DNA of 64,000 nucleotides from Aurantimonas coralicida_A (lineage in GTDB: Bacteria; Pseudomonadota; Alphaproteobacteria; Rhizobiales; Rhizobiaceae): NCBI RefSeq assembly GCF_036016755.1, contig NZ_JAYXIH010000009.1:1-64000 (forward strand), given 5' to 3'. The notes below the pieces were generated by a model. It worked only from the letters and a program-made list of their open reading frames with translations. It had not been told where the DNA came from and made no database searches. Shown piece by piece: positions 29,821 through 39,863 of this stretch; positions within the stretch are counted from its first letter, which is position 1; every line of letters begins with the position of its first letter. The position numbers and the translations under genes were made by a program.

Positions 29821-29895
29821 GGGCGTGTAGCTCAGCGGGAGAGCACTTCGTTGACATCGAAGGGGTCACAGGTTCAATCCCTGTCACGCCCACCA
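29821..29895 (+). tRNA. tRNA-Val (anticodon GAC)
   Basis: A 75-base cloverleaf including an encoded CCA. Acceptor GGGCGTG (29821-29827) pairs with CACGCCC (29885-29891). The anticodon stem CTTCG/CGAAG encloses the loop TTGACAT with anticodon GAC. The T-arm GGTTCAATCC is standard. Confidence 0.97.
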
Positions 29896-30070
29896 TCCGC
29901 CTTCAACTCTTTGCCTGAGCGATAGACAGGCCGGATCGTCCGGCAATGTGCGGGCTTATGCTTCGCAGGGACCGAGAGCTTGACGCTCCGCCGCCGCCAG
30001 GGCCTGTCCGGGACATCGGCACCGACCACGGCAGATGCGGCCGCCGACCGACAACACGGAATACGCCAAT

Positions 30071-31711
30071 ATGCCCGCCATGGATGACCAAGCCGACGCA
30101 GATCGCTCCACCGCGCCGGTGGACCCCGAGCGCGCCGGGCAGGCCGAAACTGGCCACCGCGCCCGGCGAACCTTCGCCATCATCTCCCATCCGGACGCCG
30201 GCAAGACCACGCTGACCGAAAAGCTGCTTCTGGCCGGCGGCGCCATCGAAATGGCCGGTGCCGTCCGCTCGAAGGGCGACGGGCGGCGGGCCAAATCCGA
30301 CTGGATGGACATCGAGAAGAGCCGTGGCATCTCGGTGACCTCCTCGGTGATGACCTTCGAAAAGAACGGCATCACCTTCAACCTCCTGGACACGCCCGGC
30401 CACAGCGACTTTTCCGAGGACACCTACCGGACCCTGACCGCGGTCGACAGCGCCATCATGGTGATCGACGCCGCCAAGGGCATCGAGACCCAGACCCGCA
30501 AGCTGTTCGAGATCTGCCGGCTGCGCGACATCCCGATCATCACCTTCGTCAACAAGATCGACCGCGAAGGCCGCGATCCGTTCGAGCTGCTCGACGAGAT
30601 CGAGGAGATGCTGGCGCTATCCGTCGCGCCGGTGGTCTGGCCGGTCGGCCAGGGTGGCCAGTTCAAGGGATGCTACGATCTCGCCTCGAACGACTTCCTC
30701 GCCGCCGGCGGCGCGCGTGACGTGACGCACACCGAGGGGCTCGACGATCCCGCCTTGGCAGCCCTGATTCCGGCCGACATCCACGCGCCGTTCCGTGACG
30801 CCGCCTCGCTGGCCAGCGAAGGTTATGCCGATTTCGACCCGGTCGCCTATCGCCAGGGCCATCTGACGCCGGTGATCTTCGGCAGCGCGCTGCAGAACTT
30901 CGCCGTCGACCGGCTGCTCGACCTCATCGCCGCACACGCGCCCTCGCCGCGTCCGCAACCCTCCGACAAGGGGCCTGTCGATCCGGACGGCGACTGCGTC
31001 TCCGGCTTCGTCTTCAAGGTCCAGGCCAATATGGACCCCAAGCACCGCGACCGTGTCGCCTTCGTGCGGTTCTGCTCGGGTCATTTCAAGCGCGGCATGA
31101 AGCTCGACCATGTGCGCTCCGGCAAGGCGCTGGCCGTGTCGAACCCGATCTATTTCTTCGCCCAGGAGCGCGCACGCACGGAGGAAGCCTTTGCCGGCGA
31201 CGTCATCGGCATCCCCAACCACGGGACGCTGCGCGTCGGCGACACGCTGAGCGAGGGCGAGAGCTTCCGCTTCACCGGTCTGCCAGCCTTCGCGCCGGAA
31301 GTGCTGCGTCGTGTGCGCCTCGAGGATTCGATGAAGCTCAAGCAACTCCGCCGGGCGCTCGACGATCTCGCCGAGGAGGGCCTCGTCCAGGTGTTCCGGC
31401 CGTCGATCGGCTCGACCTGGATCGTCGGCGTTGTCGGCCCGCTTCAGCTCGACGTCCTCGCCTCGCGCATCGCGGCCGAATACAAGGCGGACGTCACCTT
31501 CGAGCCGGTGTCCTCCAGCGTCGCCCGCTGGATTCGCTCCGACAGCGAAAGCGCGCTTGCCGCCTTCATCAAGGAGAACATCACCCATGTCGCCCGCGAC
31601 CGTGACGAGCGGCCGGTCTTCCTATGCCGCGACGACTGGGACCTGCGCTTCACCATGGAGCGCAACAAGGACATTATCTTCGACGCCACCCGCGAGATCG
31701 TCGGTCAGTAA
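30071..31711 (+). CDS. prfC: Peptide chain release factor 3
   Basis: A 546-residue translational GTPase that recycles RF1/RF2 after termination. GTPase motifs are ISHPDAGKTTLTEKLL (P-loop), DTPGHSDFSEDTYR (switch II) and FVNKIDREG. The RF3-specific domain includes VFKVQANMDPKHRDRVAF and KHVRSG-like DHVRSGKA, and the C-terminal part ends with CRDDWDLRFTMERNKDI. The first ~30 residues are a poorly conserved extension. Starts at 30035, 30071 and 30080 are all possible. It is not in an obvious operon. Confidence 0.93.
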   Translation: MPAMDDQADADRSTAPVDPERAGQAETGHRARRTFAIISHPDAGKTTLTEKLLLAGGAIEMAGAVRSKGDGRRAKSDWMDIEKSRGISVTSSVMTFEKNGITFNLLDTPGHSDFSEDTYRTLTAVDSAIMVIDAAKGIETQTRKLFEICRLRDIPIITFVNKIDREGRDPFELLDEIEEMLALSVAPVVWPVGQGGQFKGCYDLASNDFLAAGGARDVTHTEGLDDPALAALIPADIHAPFRDAASLASEGYADFDPVAYRQGHLTPVIFGSALQNFAVDRLLDLIAAHAPSPRPQPSDKGPVDPDGDCVSGFVFKVQANMDPKHRDRVAFVRFCSGHFKRGMKLDHVRSGKALAVSNPIYFFAQERARTEEAFAGDVIGIPNHGTLRVGDTLSEGESFRFTGLPAFAPEVLRRVRLEDSMKLKQLRRALDDLAEEGLVQVFRPSIGSTWIVGVVGPLQLDVLASRIAAEYKADVTFEPVSSSVARWIRSDSESALAAFIKENITHVARDRDERPVFLCRDDWDLRFTMERNKDIIFDATREIVGQ

Positions 31712-31916
31712 GTCCACCAGGGTCGGCGTGAACGGCTGCTCGTAACCTGCGGAGATGCCGGGACCCGTCTACCCCGCAGGACGATCGCCGCGCACATCAC
31801 AACGACAAAACCGGACGCACCTGCCTCTGCCTACGCAACGGAAAGCCTCCAACCAGTCACGACGATTCCTTTGTGATAGTATTCTTCCGCACCTAACTCT
31901 GGGGAGGATGGCATCC

Positions 31917-32924
<1,008 letters not shown>

Positions 32925-33198
32925 GTCCGCCACAACAAAGCCGTCTCTGCCGCAAGTGCCGGTACCGGACCATCGGAGCAGGACCGTCACGCTCAATTTC
33001 CGGTGCAAGGAGGCGTTATCTATTGCGTCAACGTCGATGCCTTTTACGACAGCGGCGGCGCCGGGATCGGCGACTGCCCGAGAAGGCCGGTGCCGGCACG
33101 CTCCGTCCATTGCTGGCGAGCGAGACTCTACAATTTCGGTGATGTTATCCGCATACCGCTCGGCGCCTACGGGTTGTAGCCCGCCCGATGATCGCGCG

Positions 33199-33609
33199 CT
33201 ACAGCCGCCGGTAGCGCACCCGCGCCGAATGCTCGATCGCTCCGCTCACCAGCCGATCGAGTTCGAGCCCGTCGCGCAGCATTTCCAGGAACCGCAACTC
33301 CGCCTGCGTCGCGTGAACGTCGGAGGCCGCCACCTCGATGGCCAGCGCATAGGCGGTCTCGTACATTTTGGCCGGCAGCACCTGCTTCACATTGGCGATG
33401 ATCGTATCGAGGCCGTCCTCGCGCTCCAGGATGTCGCTGCAATGGCGCTCCATCTCGGCGAGGCTCGCCATGTCGAAGCCTTCGAACACCGGAAGCGTGT
33501 GCAACAGGGCCTCCAGCTCGCGCATTTCATTCTCGCTGATCGCGCCGTCGGCTGCGGCCATCGAAACCATGAGATGGACGAGGGCTTCCTGCGGTTCGAG
33601 GTCGGCCAT
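33199..33609 (-). CDS. TerB-family protein
   Basis: A 136-residue all-helical protein of the TerB type (COG3793). Acidic paired residues are visible in SMAAADGAISENEMRELEALL and ASDVHATQAELRFLEML, the two metal-binding repeats of the TerB fold. Such proteins are linked to tellurite resistance and metal or stress sensing at membranes, but isolated members like this one have no proven function. The ter operon is not present. Its stop is followed by ~275 bases without genes. Confidence 0.72.
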   Translation of the reverse strand: MADLEPQEALVHLMVSMAAADGAISENEMRELEALLHTLPVFEGFDMASLAEMERHCSDILEREDGLDTIIANVKQVLPAKMYETAYALAIEVAASDVHATQAELRFLEMLRDGLELDRLVSGAIEHSARVRYRRL

Positions 33610-33802
33610 GATGCGCTGCTCCTTCAGACTTGCGATTGCTCGAAGCTAGCCGTCGACCGGCACCGCAACAAGGCGTAAGCGGGTTTTGTTGACGGCCCCC
33701 CCGCTTCTTTCTAGACCGGGCGCGACCTTCCCTGCCCGCAATGCCTTCTGTTACCAAGAGGAGCCGAGCGCAGCGGAAAAGCCAACCATGCAAGGACGCA
33801 CC

Positions 33803-35467
33803 ATGCAGACCCCGGAGACGGACACGGTCGCCGAACGACCGTTGCGCGAGGAAGCCCTGGCCTCCAACGCCTGGCCCTTCGAGGAGGCGCGCAAGCTCCT
33901 CAAGCGCTTCGAGACCAGCGGCATGCCGGCGACGGTGCTGTTCGAAACCGGCTATGGTCCGTCCGGCCTTCCGCATATCGGAACCTTCGGCGAGGTCGCC
34001 CGCACGTCGATGGTGCGCCACGCCTTTCGCGTCCTGACCGACGACGCGGTTCCGACGCGCCTCCTGTGCTTCTCCGACGACATGGACGGCCTGCGCAAGG
34101 TGCCGGACAACGTGCCGAACCGGGAGATGATGCTGACCCATCTCGGCAAGCCGCTGTCGCGGGTGCCGGACCCGTTTTCCAATGAGCACCCCTCGTTCGG
34201 GGCGGCGAACAACGCCCGTCTGATGGCATTTCTCGACCGCTTCGGCTTCGACTACGAATTTGCCTCGGCGACCGATTATTATGCCTCAGGGCGCTTCGAC
34301 GCGACGCTGATGAAGATGCTCGGCGCCTATGACGAGGTGATGGAGATCATCCTGCCGACGCTCGGCCCCGACCGTCGCGCGACCTATTCGCCCTTCCTGC
34401 CGGTCCATCCGAAGACCGGCATCGTCCTCCAGGTGCCGATGGTCGATCGCAACGCCGACGCCGGCACCATCACCTATCTCGATCCCGACAGCGGCGAGCG
34501 GATCGAGACGCCGGTAACCGGCGGCGCGGTCAAGTGCCAGTGGAAGGCGGACTGGGCGCTGCGCTGGGCGGCGCTCGGCGTCGACTATGAAATGGCTGGC
34601 AAGGATCTGATCGATTCCGTCACCCTGGCGTCGAAGATCTGCCGGGCGCTCGGCGCGACACCACCGGAAGGCTTCAACTACGAGCTGTTTCTCGACGAGA
34701 AAAGCCAGAAGATCTCCAAGTCGAAGGGCAACGGCCTGACCATCGACGAGTGGCTCGCCTATGCCTCCCCGGAGAGCCTCGCCTTCTACATGTTCCAGAA
34801 GCCAAGGGCGGCCAAGCGGCTGTTCTTCGACGTCATCCCGAAAGCAGTCGACGACTATTACCAGTTCGTCGCGGCCTATCAGCGCCAGGAACCGCGTCAG
34901 CGGCTGCAGAACCCGGTTTGGCATGTCCATGACGGCCACCCTCCGGAAAAGGCCGTCGCGGTACCCTTCGCGATGCTGCTCAATCTGGTCTCGGCCTCCA
35001 ACGCCTCGAACACGGCAACGCTTTGGGGCTTCATCACCCGCTACGCGCCGGGCGTCACCCCCGAGACCGATCCGGACCTGGATCGGCTCGTCGCCTATGC
35101 GCTGCGCTATTTCGAGGATTTCGTCAGACCTTCGAAGACGTTTCGCGCGCCCGACGAGGTCGAGCGCGAGGCGCTGGAGGCACTCGACGCGAAGCTTGCG
35201 GCCTTGCCGAAAAACGCTGACGGCGAGGCGATCCAGAACGCGCTGCTCGATGTCGCGCGGCCGATCGAGCGCTATCAGGACCACAAGAAGACCGGCCCGC
35301 AGGGCGGCCCCGGTGTCTCGGTCGAATGGTTCCAGGCGCTATACCAGATCCTGATCGGGCAGGAACGCGGACCGCGTTTCGGTTCGTTCGCGGCCCTGTA
35401 TGGCCTCGACGAGACCCGGAAGCTGATCCGCGACGCGCTGAACGGGCGGCTGATCGCGGAGGGCTGA
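33803..35467 (+). CDS. lysK: Lysyl-tRNA synthetase, class I
   Basis: A 554-residue class I enzyme charging tRNA-Lys, the archaeal-type form also used by many Rhizobiales. The HIGH-like motif lies in GYGPSGLPHIGTFGE, and the KMSKS-like motif is KISKSKGNG. CFSDDMDGLRKVP is characteristic of the class I LysRS. The ATG at 33803 is preceded by AAGGA; the longer frame to 33686 has little support. If the genome lacks a class II enzyme, this one is essential. Confidence 0.93.
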   Translation: MQTPETDTVAERPLREEALASNAWPFEEARKLLKRFETSGMPATVLFETGYGPSGLPHIGTFGEVARTSMVRHAFRVLTDDAVPTRLLCFSDDMDGLRKVPDNVPNREMMLTHLGKPLSRVPDPFSNEHPSFGAANNARLMAFLDRFGFDYEFASATDYYASGRFDATLMKMLGAYDEVMEIILPTLGPDRRATYSPFLPVHPKTGIVLQVPMVDRNADAGTITYLDPDSGERIETPVTGGAVKCQWKADWALRWAALGVDYEMAGKDLIDSVTLASKICRALGATPPEGFNYELFLDEKSQKISKSKGNGLTIDEWLAYASPESLAFYMFQKPRAAKRLFFDVIPKAVDDYYQFVAAYQRQEPRQRLQNPVWHVHDGHPPEKAVAVPFAMLLNLVSASNASNTATLWGFITRYAPGVTPETDPDLDRLVAYALRYFEDFVRPSKTFRAPDEVEREALEALDAKLAALPKNADGEAIQNALLDVARPIERYQDHKKTGPQGGPGVSVEWFQALYQILIGQERGPRFGSFAALYGLDETRKLIRDALNGRLIAEG

Positions 35468-35515
35468 CGCTCCACGAAGGCGCAGCGCGGCTCCCGACGG
35501 TCTCATTATCCGGCC

Positions 35516-35986
35516 TTAAGCCGAGTCGGCCGCCTTGGCGCGCACGACCCGCTCGAACGCCGCCAGCGTCTCCTCGCTGACGTGATGCTCGATGCCCTCG
35601 GCATCGCGCTGGGCGGTCTCATTGCTAATGCCGATCGCGCGAAGGAAGCTGACGACGAGTTCGTGCCGTCGCCTTGAGCGGACCGCCATTTTTCGGCCGG
35701 CCTCGGTCAGAAACACCGCCCGGTAGGGCTGGCTCGAAACCAGTCCGTCCCGCTGCAATCGCGCAATGGTCTTGACGACGGTGGTGTTGGCAACGCCCAG
35801 CCGCCGGGCGATATCGACCGCGCGGGCCTCCCCGGTGCTGTCGATCAGGTCGGCGATCAACTCGACGTAATCTTCCGCCACCTCCTGCTGATGGACTTCT
35901 CGCACCCGCTGGAAATTGGCCGCCTGCTGATCCGCATCGGGCAAGGCGGGAATGGCGCTCGTTTGAACCTTCGTCATTACCGTCAT
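35516..35986 (-). CDS. mntR: Manganese-responsive regulator MntR (DtxR family)
   Basis: A 156-residue metalloregulator. A winged helix near the middle has ARAVDIARRLGVANTTVVKTIARL. The dimerisation/metal domain ends EGIEHHVSEETLAAF, as in proteobacterial MntR. I chose the ATG at 35986; ATG at 35977 is an alternative. With Mn2+ it binds DNA and represses manganese uptake. Divergent from it are an oxidase and a ZIP transporter with an MntR-like box at their promoter. A 7-bp palindrome (36000-36016, GGTTGGC/GCCAACC) lies 14-30 bases upstream of mntR. Confidence 0.9.
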   Translation of the reverse strand: MTVMTKVQTSAIPALPDADQQAANFQRVREVHQQEVAEDYVELIADLIDSTGEARAVDIARRLGVANTTVVKTIARLQRDGLVSSQPYRAVFLTEAGRKMAVRSRRRHELVVSFLRAIGISNETAQRDAEGIEHHVSEETLAAFERVVRAKAADSA

Positions 35987-36039
35987 GCATAGCCAATCGG
36001 GTTGGCATCGCCAACCGCGAAATCGGACACCTTTGTTGG

Positions 36040-36092
36040 TTGACAAAACTCCCGCTTCAAAGTCATTTGTAGCCAAGGCTATATTTTATAGC
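36040..36092 (+). promoter_or_regulatory. Promoter with MntR box for the oxidase-ZIP operon
   Basis: TTGACA (36040-36045), a 17-base spacer and a weak TCATTT -10 (36063-36068) place the start near 36074. Over it lies TGTAGCCAAGGCTATATTT (36068-36086), which by my alignment matches the E. coli MntR core CATAGCAAAGGCTATG and its flank at 15 of 19 positions. GCTATATTTTATAGC (36078-36092) is a further perfect palindrome that overlaps it. Repressor binding here would block transcription in the presence of manganese. Confidence 0.68.
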
Positions 36093-36161
36093 ATCATGCA
36101 ATTATGACGAATGCCGAGATTCCTTCAACGGCCAAGGAATCGACACGGGAGCAGCTACGCA

Positions 36162-37313
36162 ATGCCATCTTGGTTCGAATATCCCACCACACGCCGCTTT
36201 CTGCTGGGGGCAGGAGCGCTTCTCGGTGGATCGTCGGCGGTTCGCCTGGCGTTGGGCCAGGCGTCGACATCGCCTGCCGCCCCGCAGGCCGCGGCTGACA
36301 GCGAGCAACATGCTGGCCACCAGACATCGGAGGACGCACACAACACCCATGACGGCATGACCACGGTCGGCGAGGTGGATTACGAGCGCAATGGCTTCGA
36401 CCCGCATGACATCCTGACCGACTGGGACACCGGGACCGCGTCGCGTTTGCCGGACGGCCATACGCTCCGAGAATTCGATATCATCGCCGAAGACAAGGAG
36501 ATCGAGATCGCGCCGGGGATCTTCTTCCCCGCCTGGACCTATAATGGCCGCGTGCCCGGCCCGACCTTGCGGGTCGGCGAAGGCGATCGCGTTCGCGTCC
36601 GCTTCCGCAATTTCGGCTCGCATCCGCACACGATCCATTTCCATGGCATCCATGCGGCACGGATGGACGGCGTTCCCGGTGCGGGAAACGTGCTGCCGGG
36701 CGGCGAGTTCACCTACGAGTTCGACGCCTTTCCCTTCGGCTGTCACCTCTATCACTGCCATTCGGTCCCGCTGAAACGGCACATCCACAAGGGGCTTTAC
36801 GGCGCCTTCATCATCGATCCGGACCCGGCCCGTCACCTCGAGCTAGCCGATGTCGCCCGTTCGCGCGTTCTCGGCTCCCCCGAAAACGCGCTCTGGCAGG
36901 AGTTCGTTCTGGTGATGAACGGCTTCGACACGAACTTCGACGACGAGAACGAGATCTACGCGGTCAATTCGATCGCGCACGCTTATTCCAAGCGCCCCAT
37001 CGTCGTCGACCGGGCGCGGCCGATCCGGCTCTATCTGATCAACATCACCGAGTTCGACCCGATCAACTCGCTGCACCTGCACGCGAATTTCTTCGACTAT
37101 TTCGATCACGGAACGACGCTAACACCGACGCTGAAGACCGTCGACACGATCATGCAATGCCAGGGCCAGCGCGGCATCGCCGAGATCAGTTTCAAGGACC
37201 ACGAGCCGGGTCTCTACATGTTTCACGCCCACCAGTCGGAATTCGCCGAGCTTGGCTGGATGAGCCTCTTCGATGTGCAAGACGGCACAACGAAGCCGGC
37301 ACGGGAAGGTTGA
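36162..37313 (+). CDS. Exported two-domain multicopper oxidase
   Basis: A 383-residue copper enzyme with a twin-arginine signal (TTRRFLLGAGALLGG, RR at 11-12). A histidine-rich segment at 50-63 follows. Domain 1 has HTIHFHGIH (HFH 159-161) and LYHCHSVPLKRHIHKGL (H-C-H 198-200), giving a type 1 copper site. Domain 2 has LHLHANF (305-307) and FHAHQSEF (355-357) without the cysteine. The four HXH pairs are the trinuclear-site ligands, so it should be a trimer with type 1 copper only in the first domain. The ATG is preceded by GGGAG. A ZIP permease starts six bases after its stop, and an MntR box lies upstream. It may oxidise a metal ion or a reductant for uptake. Confidence 0.88.
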   Translation: MPSWFEYPTTRRFLLGAGALLGGSSAVRLALGQASTSPAAPQAAADSEQHAGHQTSEDAHNTHDGMTTVGEVDYERNGFDPHDILTDWDTGTASRLPDGHTLREFDIIAEDKEIEIAPGIFFPAWTYNGRVPGPTLRVGEGDRVRVRFRNFGSHPHTIHFHGIHAARMDGVPGAGNVLPGGEFTYEFDAFPFGCHLYHCHSVPLKRHIHKGLYGAFIIDPDPARHLELADVARSRVLGSPENALWQEFVLVMNGFDTNFDDENEIYAVNSIAHAYSKRPIVVDRARPIRLYLINITEFDPINSLHLHANFFDYFDHGTTLTPTLKTVDTIMQCQGQRGIAEISFKDHEPGLYMFHAHQSEFAELGWMSLFDVQDGTTKPAREG

Positions 37314-37318
37314 TCGCG

Positions 37319-38473
37319 ATGACCCGAACCATTCTTCGTATTGCCCTGCCCCTCGTGTTGATCCTCGCGGTCGCGGCGGCTTTTCTGGCCAGCGATCCCT
37401 TTCGCTATTTGAACGGAGGGACACCGCCCACCGAAGAGCTGACGGTCGAGCGGACCGTCCTCGACAGCGATGGCATCGCGCTACACGTCCGCGCTGGCGG
37501 GTCCGAACCGATGACCATCGCCCAATTACAGGTCGACGGCGCCTATTGGACCTTCACCCAGGAGCCCGCCGGGGCATTGGAGCGTATGAGCGACGCGTGG
37601 CTCCGCATTCCCTACGCCTGGGTGCAAGGTGAAACTCACCATGTGACCCTGCTGACGTCGACCGGCGTCACCTTCGATCACACCATCGATGTCGCGATCG
37701 CCACCCCCGTCGCCACGGCGGGCATGCTGGGTGCCTTCGGCCTCATCGGATTGTTCGTCGGAGTGGTTCCCGTCGCGCTGGGCATGCTGTTCTACCCCGC
37801 GCTTCGCTCCGGCGGCAGGCGGACGTTTCAGTTCGCCTTGGCGCTGACGATCGGACTGCTGGCGTTTCTGCTGATCGATACACTGGAGGAAGCGCTGGAA
37901 CTGGCGGGCGAAGCCGCGCCGGGCTTCCACGCGGGCGTTCTGGTCTGGCTGGTCGCCGCGCTGACATTCGCGGTGCTGATGATCGTCGGCAGGCGGAAGG
38001 GCGGCACACTGGAGGGCGTTCGCCTCGCCACCGCGATCGCGCTGGGGATCGGTTTGCACAATTTCGGCGAGGGATTGGCGATCGGCTCCGCCTTCGCGAC
38101 GGGCGCGGCGGCGCTCGGTTCGTTCCTGGTGCTCGGCTTCACCCTGCATAATCTGACCGAGGGCATCGGCATCGTTGCGCCAATGACGAAAAAACGGCCG
38201 AGCCTGTGGGTCTTCGTCGCCCTGGCGGCGTTGGCTGGCTTACCTGCCGTCGCCGGAATATGGATCGGCAGCTACGCCTTCTCCCCGCATTGGGCGGCCC
38301 TGGCCTTCGCCGTGGGAGCTGGCGCGATCCTTCAAGTCATCGTCGAGGTCGGCGCCCTTTTGATCCGGCAGGCGCGCGCCGAGGGGCAGCCTTGGCTGTC
38401 GGCCACCGCGCTGTCCGGCATCGGCGTCGGCGCGGTGGCGATGTACGCAACTGCGCTACTCGTCCAGGTTTGA
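37319..38473 (+). CDS. ZIP-family metal permease with an N-terminal periplasmic domain
   Basis: A 384-residue inner-membrane protein. The metal-binding motifs of transmembrane helices IV and V are LHNFGEG (247-252) and LHNLTEG (277-282), typical of ZIP divalent-metal transporters. An N-terminal hydrophobic helix (~5-25) and a ~100-residue beta-rich periplasmic domain (~30-130; LTVERTVLDSDGIALHVRA) precede the eight-helix ZIP core, an addition not found in plain GufA/ZupT. It starts six bases after the oxidase stop, so the pair is co-transcribed and, from the upstream box, MntR-controlled. Manganese, iron or zinc may be the substrate. Confidence 0.87.
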   Translation: MTRTILRIALPLVLILAVAAAFLASDPFRYLNGGTPPTEELTVERTVLDSDGIALHVRAGGSEPMTIAQLQVDGAYWTFTQEPAGALERMSDAWLRIPYAWVQGETHHVTLLTSTGVTFDHTIDVAIATPVATAGMLGAFGLIGLFVGVVPVALGMLFYPALRSGGRRTFQFALALTIGLLAFLLIDTLEEALELAGEAAPGFHAGVLVWLVAALTFAVLMIVGRRKGGTLEGVRLATAIALGIGLHNFGEGLAIGSAFATGAAALGSFLVLGFTLHNLTEGIGIVAPMTKKRPSLWVFVALAALAGLPAVAGIWIGSYAFSPHWAALAFAVGAGAILQVIVEVGALLIRQARAEGQPWLSATALSGIGVGAVAMYATALLVQV

Positions 38474-38575
38474 CGGTGCCGCTCTCACCCTTGGTGATCG
38501 GGCAGAGGCCGCTAGATGGTTCGGCACGGATGGCAGGCCGAGGCGACATCGAGGGCCATAGCAAAGGTGAACGAA

Positions 38576-38809
38576 ATGAAGAACGCGATGACGATGCGCT
38601 GCGACAAGTGCGGAGCCGAGAATCGGATCAATCTCGACGAGAGCACGCCCGATCATGAAAAGATCGCGTGCAGCGCGTGCGGCCATGCTCTCGCGACGGT
38701 GGGGCAGCTCCATGCGAAGATCGCCCAGGAGGCGCTTGGGCTCGGTGCGGATGATCTGTCCGACGACCACGTCCCGCTCGGCGGTCCGCCCTTCGGCGAG
38801 ACGACCTAG
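38576..38809 (+). CDS. Small zinc-ribbon protein
   Basis: A 77-residue protein with a two-CxxC zinc-ribbon: MRCDKCGAENRI and IACSACGHAL. AAGGTGA lies seven bases before the ATG. Residues 42-77 contain an acidic tail with no recognisable motif. It lies 102 bases after the ZIP gene on the same strand and may be part of its operon. I do not recognise a specific family; small zinc-ribbon proteins are often RNA- or protein-binding. Confidence 0.6.
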   Translation: MKNAMTMRCDKCGAENRINLDESTPDHEKIACSACGHALATVGQLHAKIAQEALGLGADDLSDDHVPLGGPPFGETT

Positions 38810-38833
38810 CAGCACCTGCGAGAGTCCGGAGGC

Positions 38834-38908
38834 TGGAGCGGGCGATGGGGATCGAACCCACGACATCAAGCTTGGGAAGCTTGCGTTCTACCGCTGAACT
38901 ACGCCCGC
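38834..38908 (-). tRNA. tRNA-Gly (anticodon CCC)
   Basis: A 75-base cloverleaf on the minus strand including CCA. Acceptor GCGGGCG pairs with CGCCCGC. The anticodon stem CAAGC/GCTTG encloses the loop TTCCCAA, anticodon CCC. The T-arm GGGTTCGATCCC is standard. Confidence 0.96.
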
Positions 38909-39047
38909 GCTCCGGCCGGGACCATGACCGGGAGCCGTTGCCGCGTCAAGATGCTTGTGCGCCGTGACCGGCTTCGCCCCGACAAGGGTCTGAACCGTGC
39001 CGCGAAGAGCGTGCCCCCGGATCGGGCACGGCGCGAGGCACCGCGGC

Positions 39048-39692
39048 TCAGCCGCCGCCGCGAAGCGCCACGGCTTCCCGCGCGAGACGGGTGATTTCCG
39101 CCCAGTCGCCGGCCGCAACCGCGGCCTTCGGCGCCACCCACGAGCCCCCGACGCAGATGACGTTCGGCAGCGCGAGATAGTCGCGTACGTTGCTCATGGA
39201 GACGCCGCCGGTCGGGCAGAAACGCAAGGCGGGAAAGACCGGAGCGATCGAGCGGAGGAAGGCGGCGCCGCCGATCTGTTCGGCCGGGAAGAATTTCAGC
39301 ACCTCGTAGCCCTCTTCCAGCATCGCCATCAATTCGCTGGCCGTTGCCGATCCCGGCAACAACGGAACGTCCGAAGATCTCGCGGCGTCGAGAAGTTCCA
39401 CCGTCGCGCCGGGCGATACGATAAACTTCGCGCCGGCCTTCGCCGCGCGGTCGAATTGCTTCGGCTCGAGAATGGTGCCAGCGCCGCAGGCCGTCTCCGG
39501 CACTTCGCTGCTGATCGCCCGAATCGCGTCGAGGGCGGCCGGCGTACGCAGCGTGACCTCGATAGCCTTCAGGCCGCCGGCGGCCAAGGCGCGCGCCAGT
39601 TCGACGCCTTCCGCGGCGCTGTCCACCGCAACGACGGGGATGACCGGCTGGGCGGCCAGGATATGGAGCAGGTGCTTGGTTTTCTGAGCCAT
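39048..39692 (-). CDS. eda: 2-dehydro-3-deoxyphosphogluconate aldolase (KDPG aldolase)
   Basis: A 214-residue class I aldolase of the Entner-Doudoroff pathway, which splits KDPG into pyruvate and glyceraldehyde 3-phosphate. Typical motifs are KAIEVTLRTPAALDAI with the conserved glutamate and arginine, VPLLPGSATASELMAM, and EVLKFFPAEQIGG with the Schiff-base lysine in LKFFPAE. CPTGGVSMSNVRDYLA forms the phosphate loop. Length is normal. It stands alone here with no edd gene adjacent. Confidence 0.93.
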   Translation of the reverse strand: MAQKTKHLLHILAAQPVIPVVAVDSAAEGVELARALAAGGLKAIEVTLRTPAALDAIRAISSEVPETACGAGTILEPKQFDRAAKAGAKFIVSPGATVELLDAARSSDVPLLPGSATASELMAMLEEGYEVLKFFPAEQIGGAAFLRSIAPVFPALRFCPTGGVSMSNVRDYLALPNVICVGGSWVAPKAAVAAGDWAEITRLAREAVALRGGG

Positions 39693-39863
39693 GTGTCCGA
39701 CCGTTGTAAATGAGGAGCTTTGGGCTCTAGCGCATTTTTCGGCGGCGGCAAAATGACCGGGTCGCGCGATCCGACCGATACAGCCGAATGCGGAAATATT
39801 TCACGCGGGAATGAGCGCTCGAAATTCGGCCAAAGCCGGGGGATTCGCGATGGCGCGTGCTAC

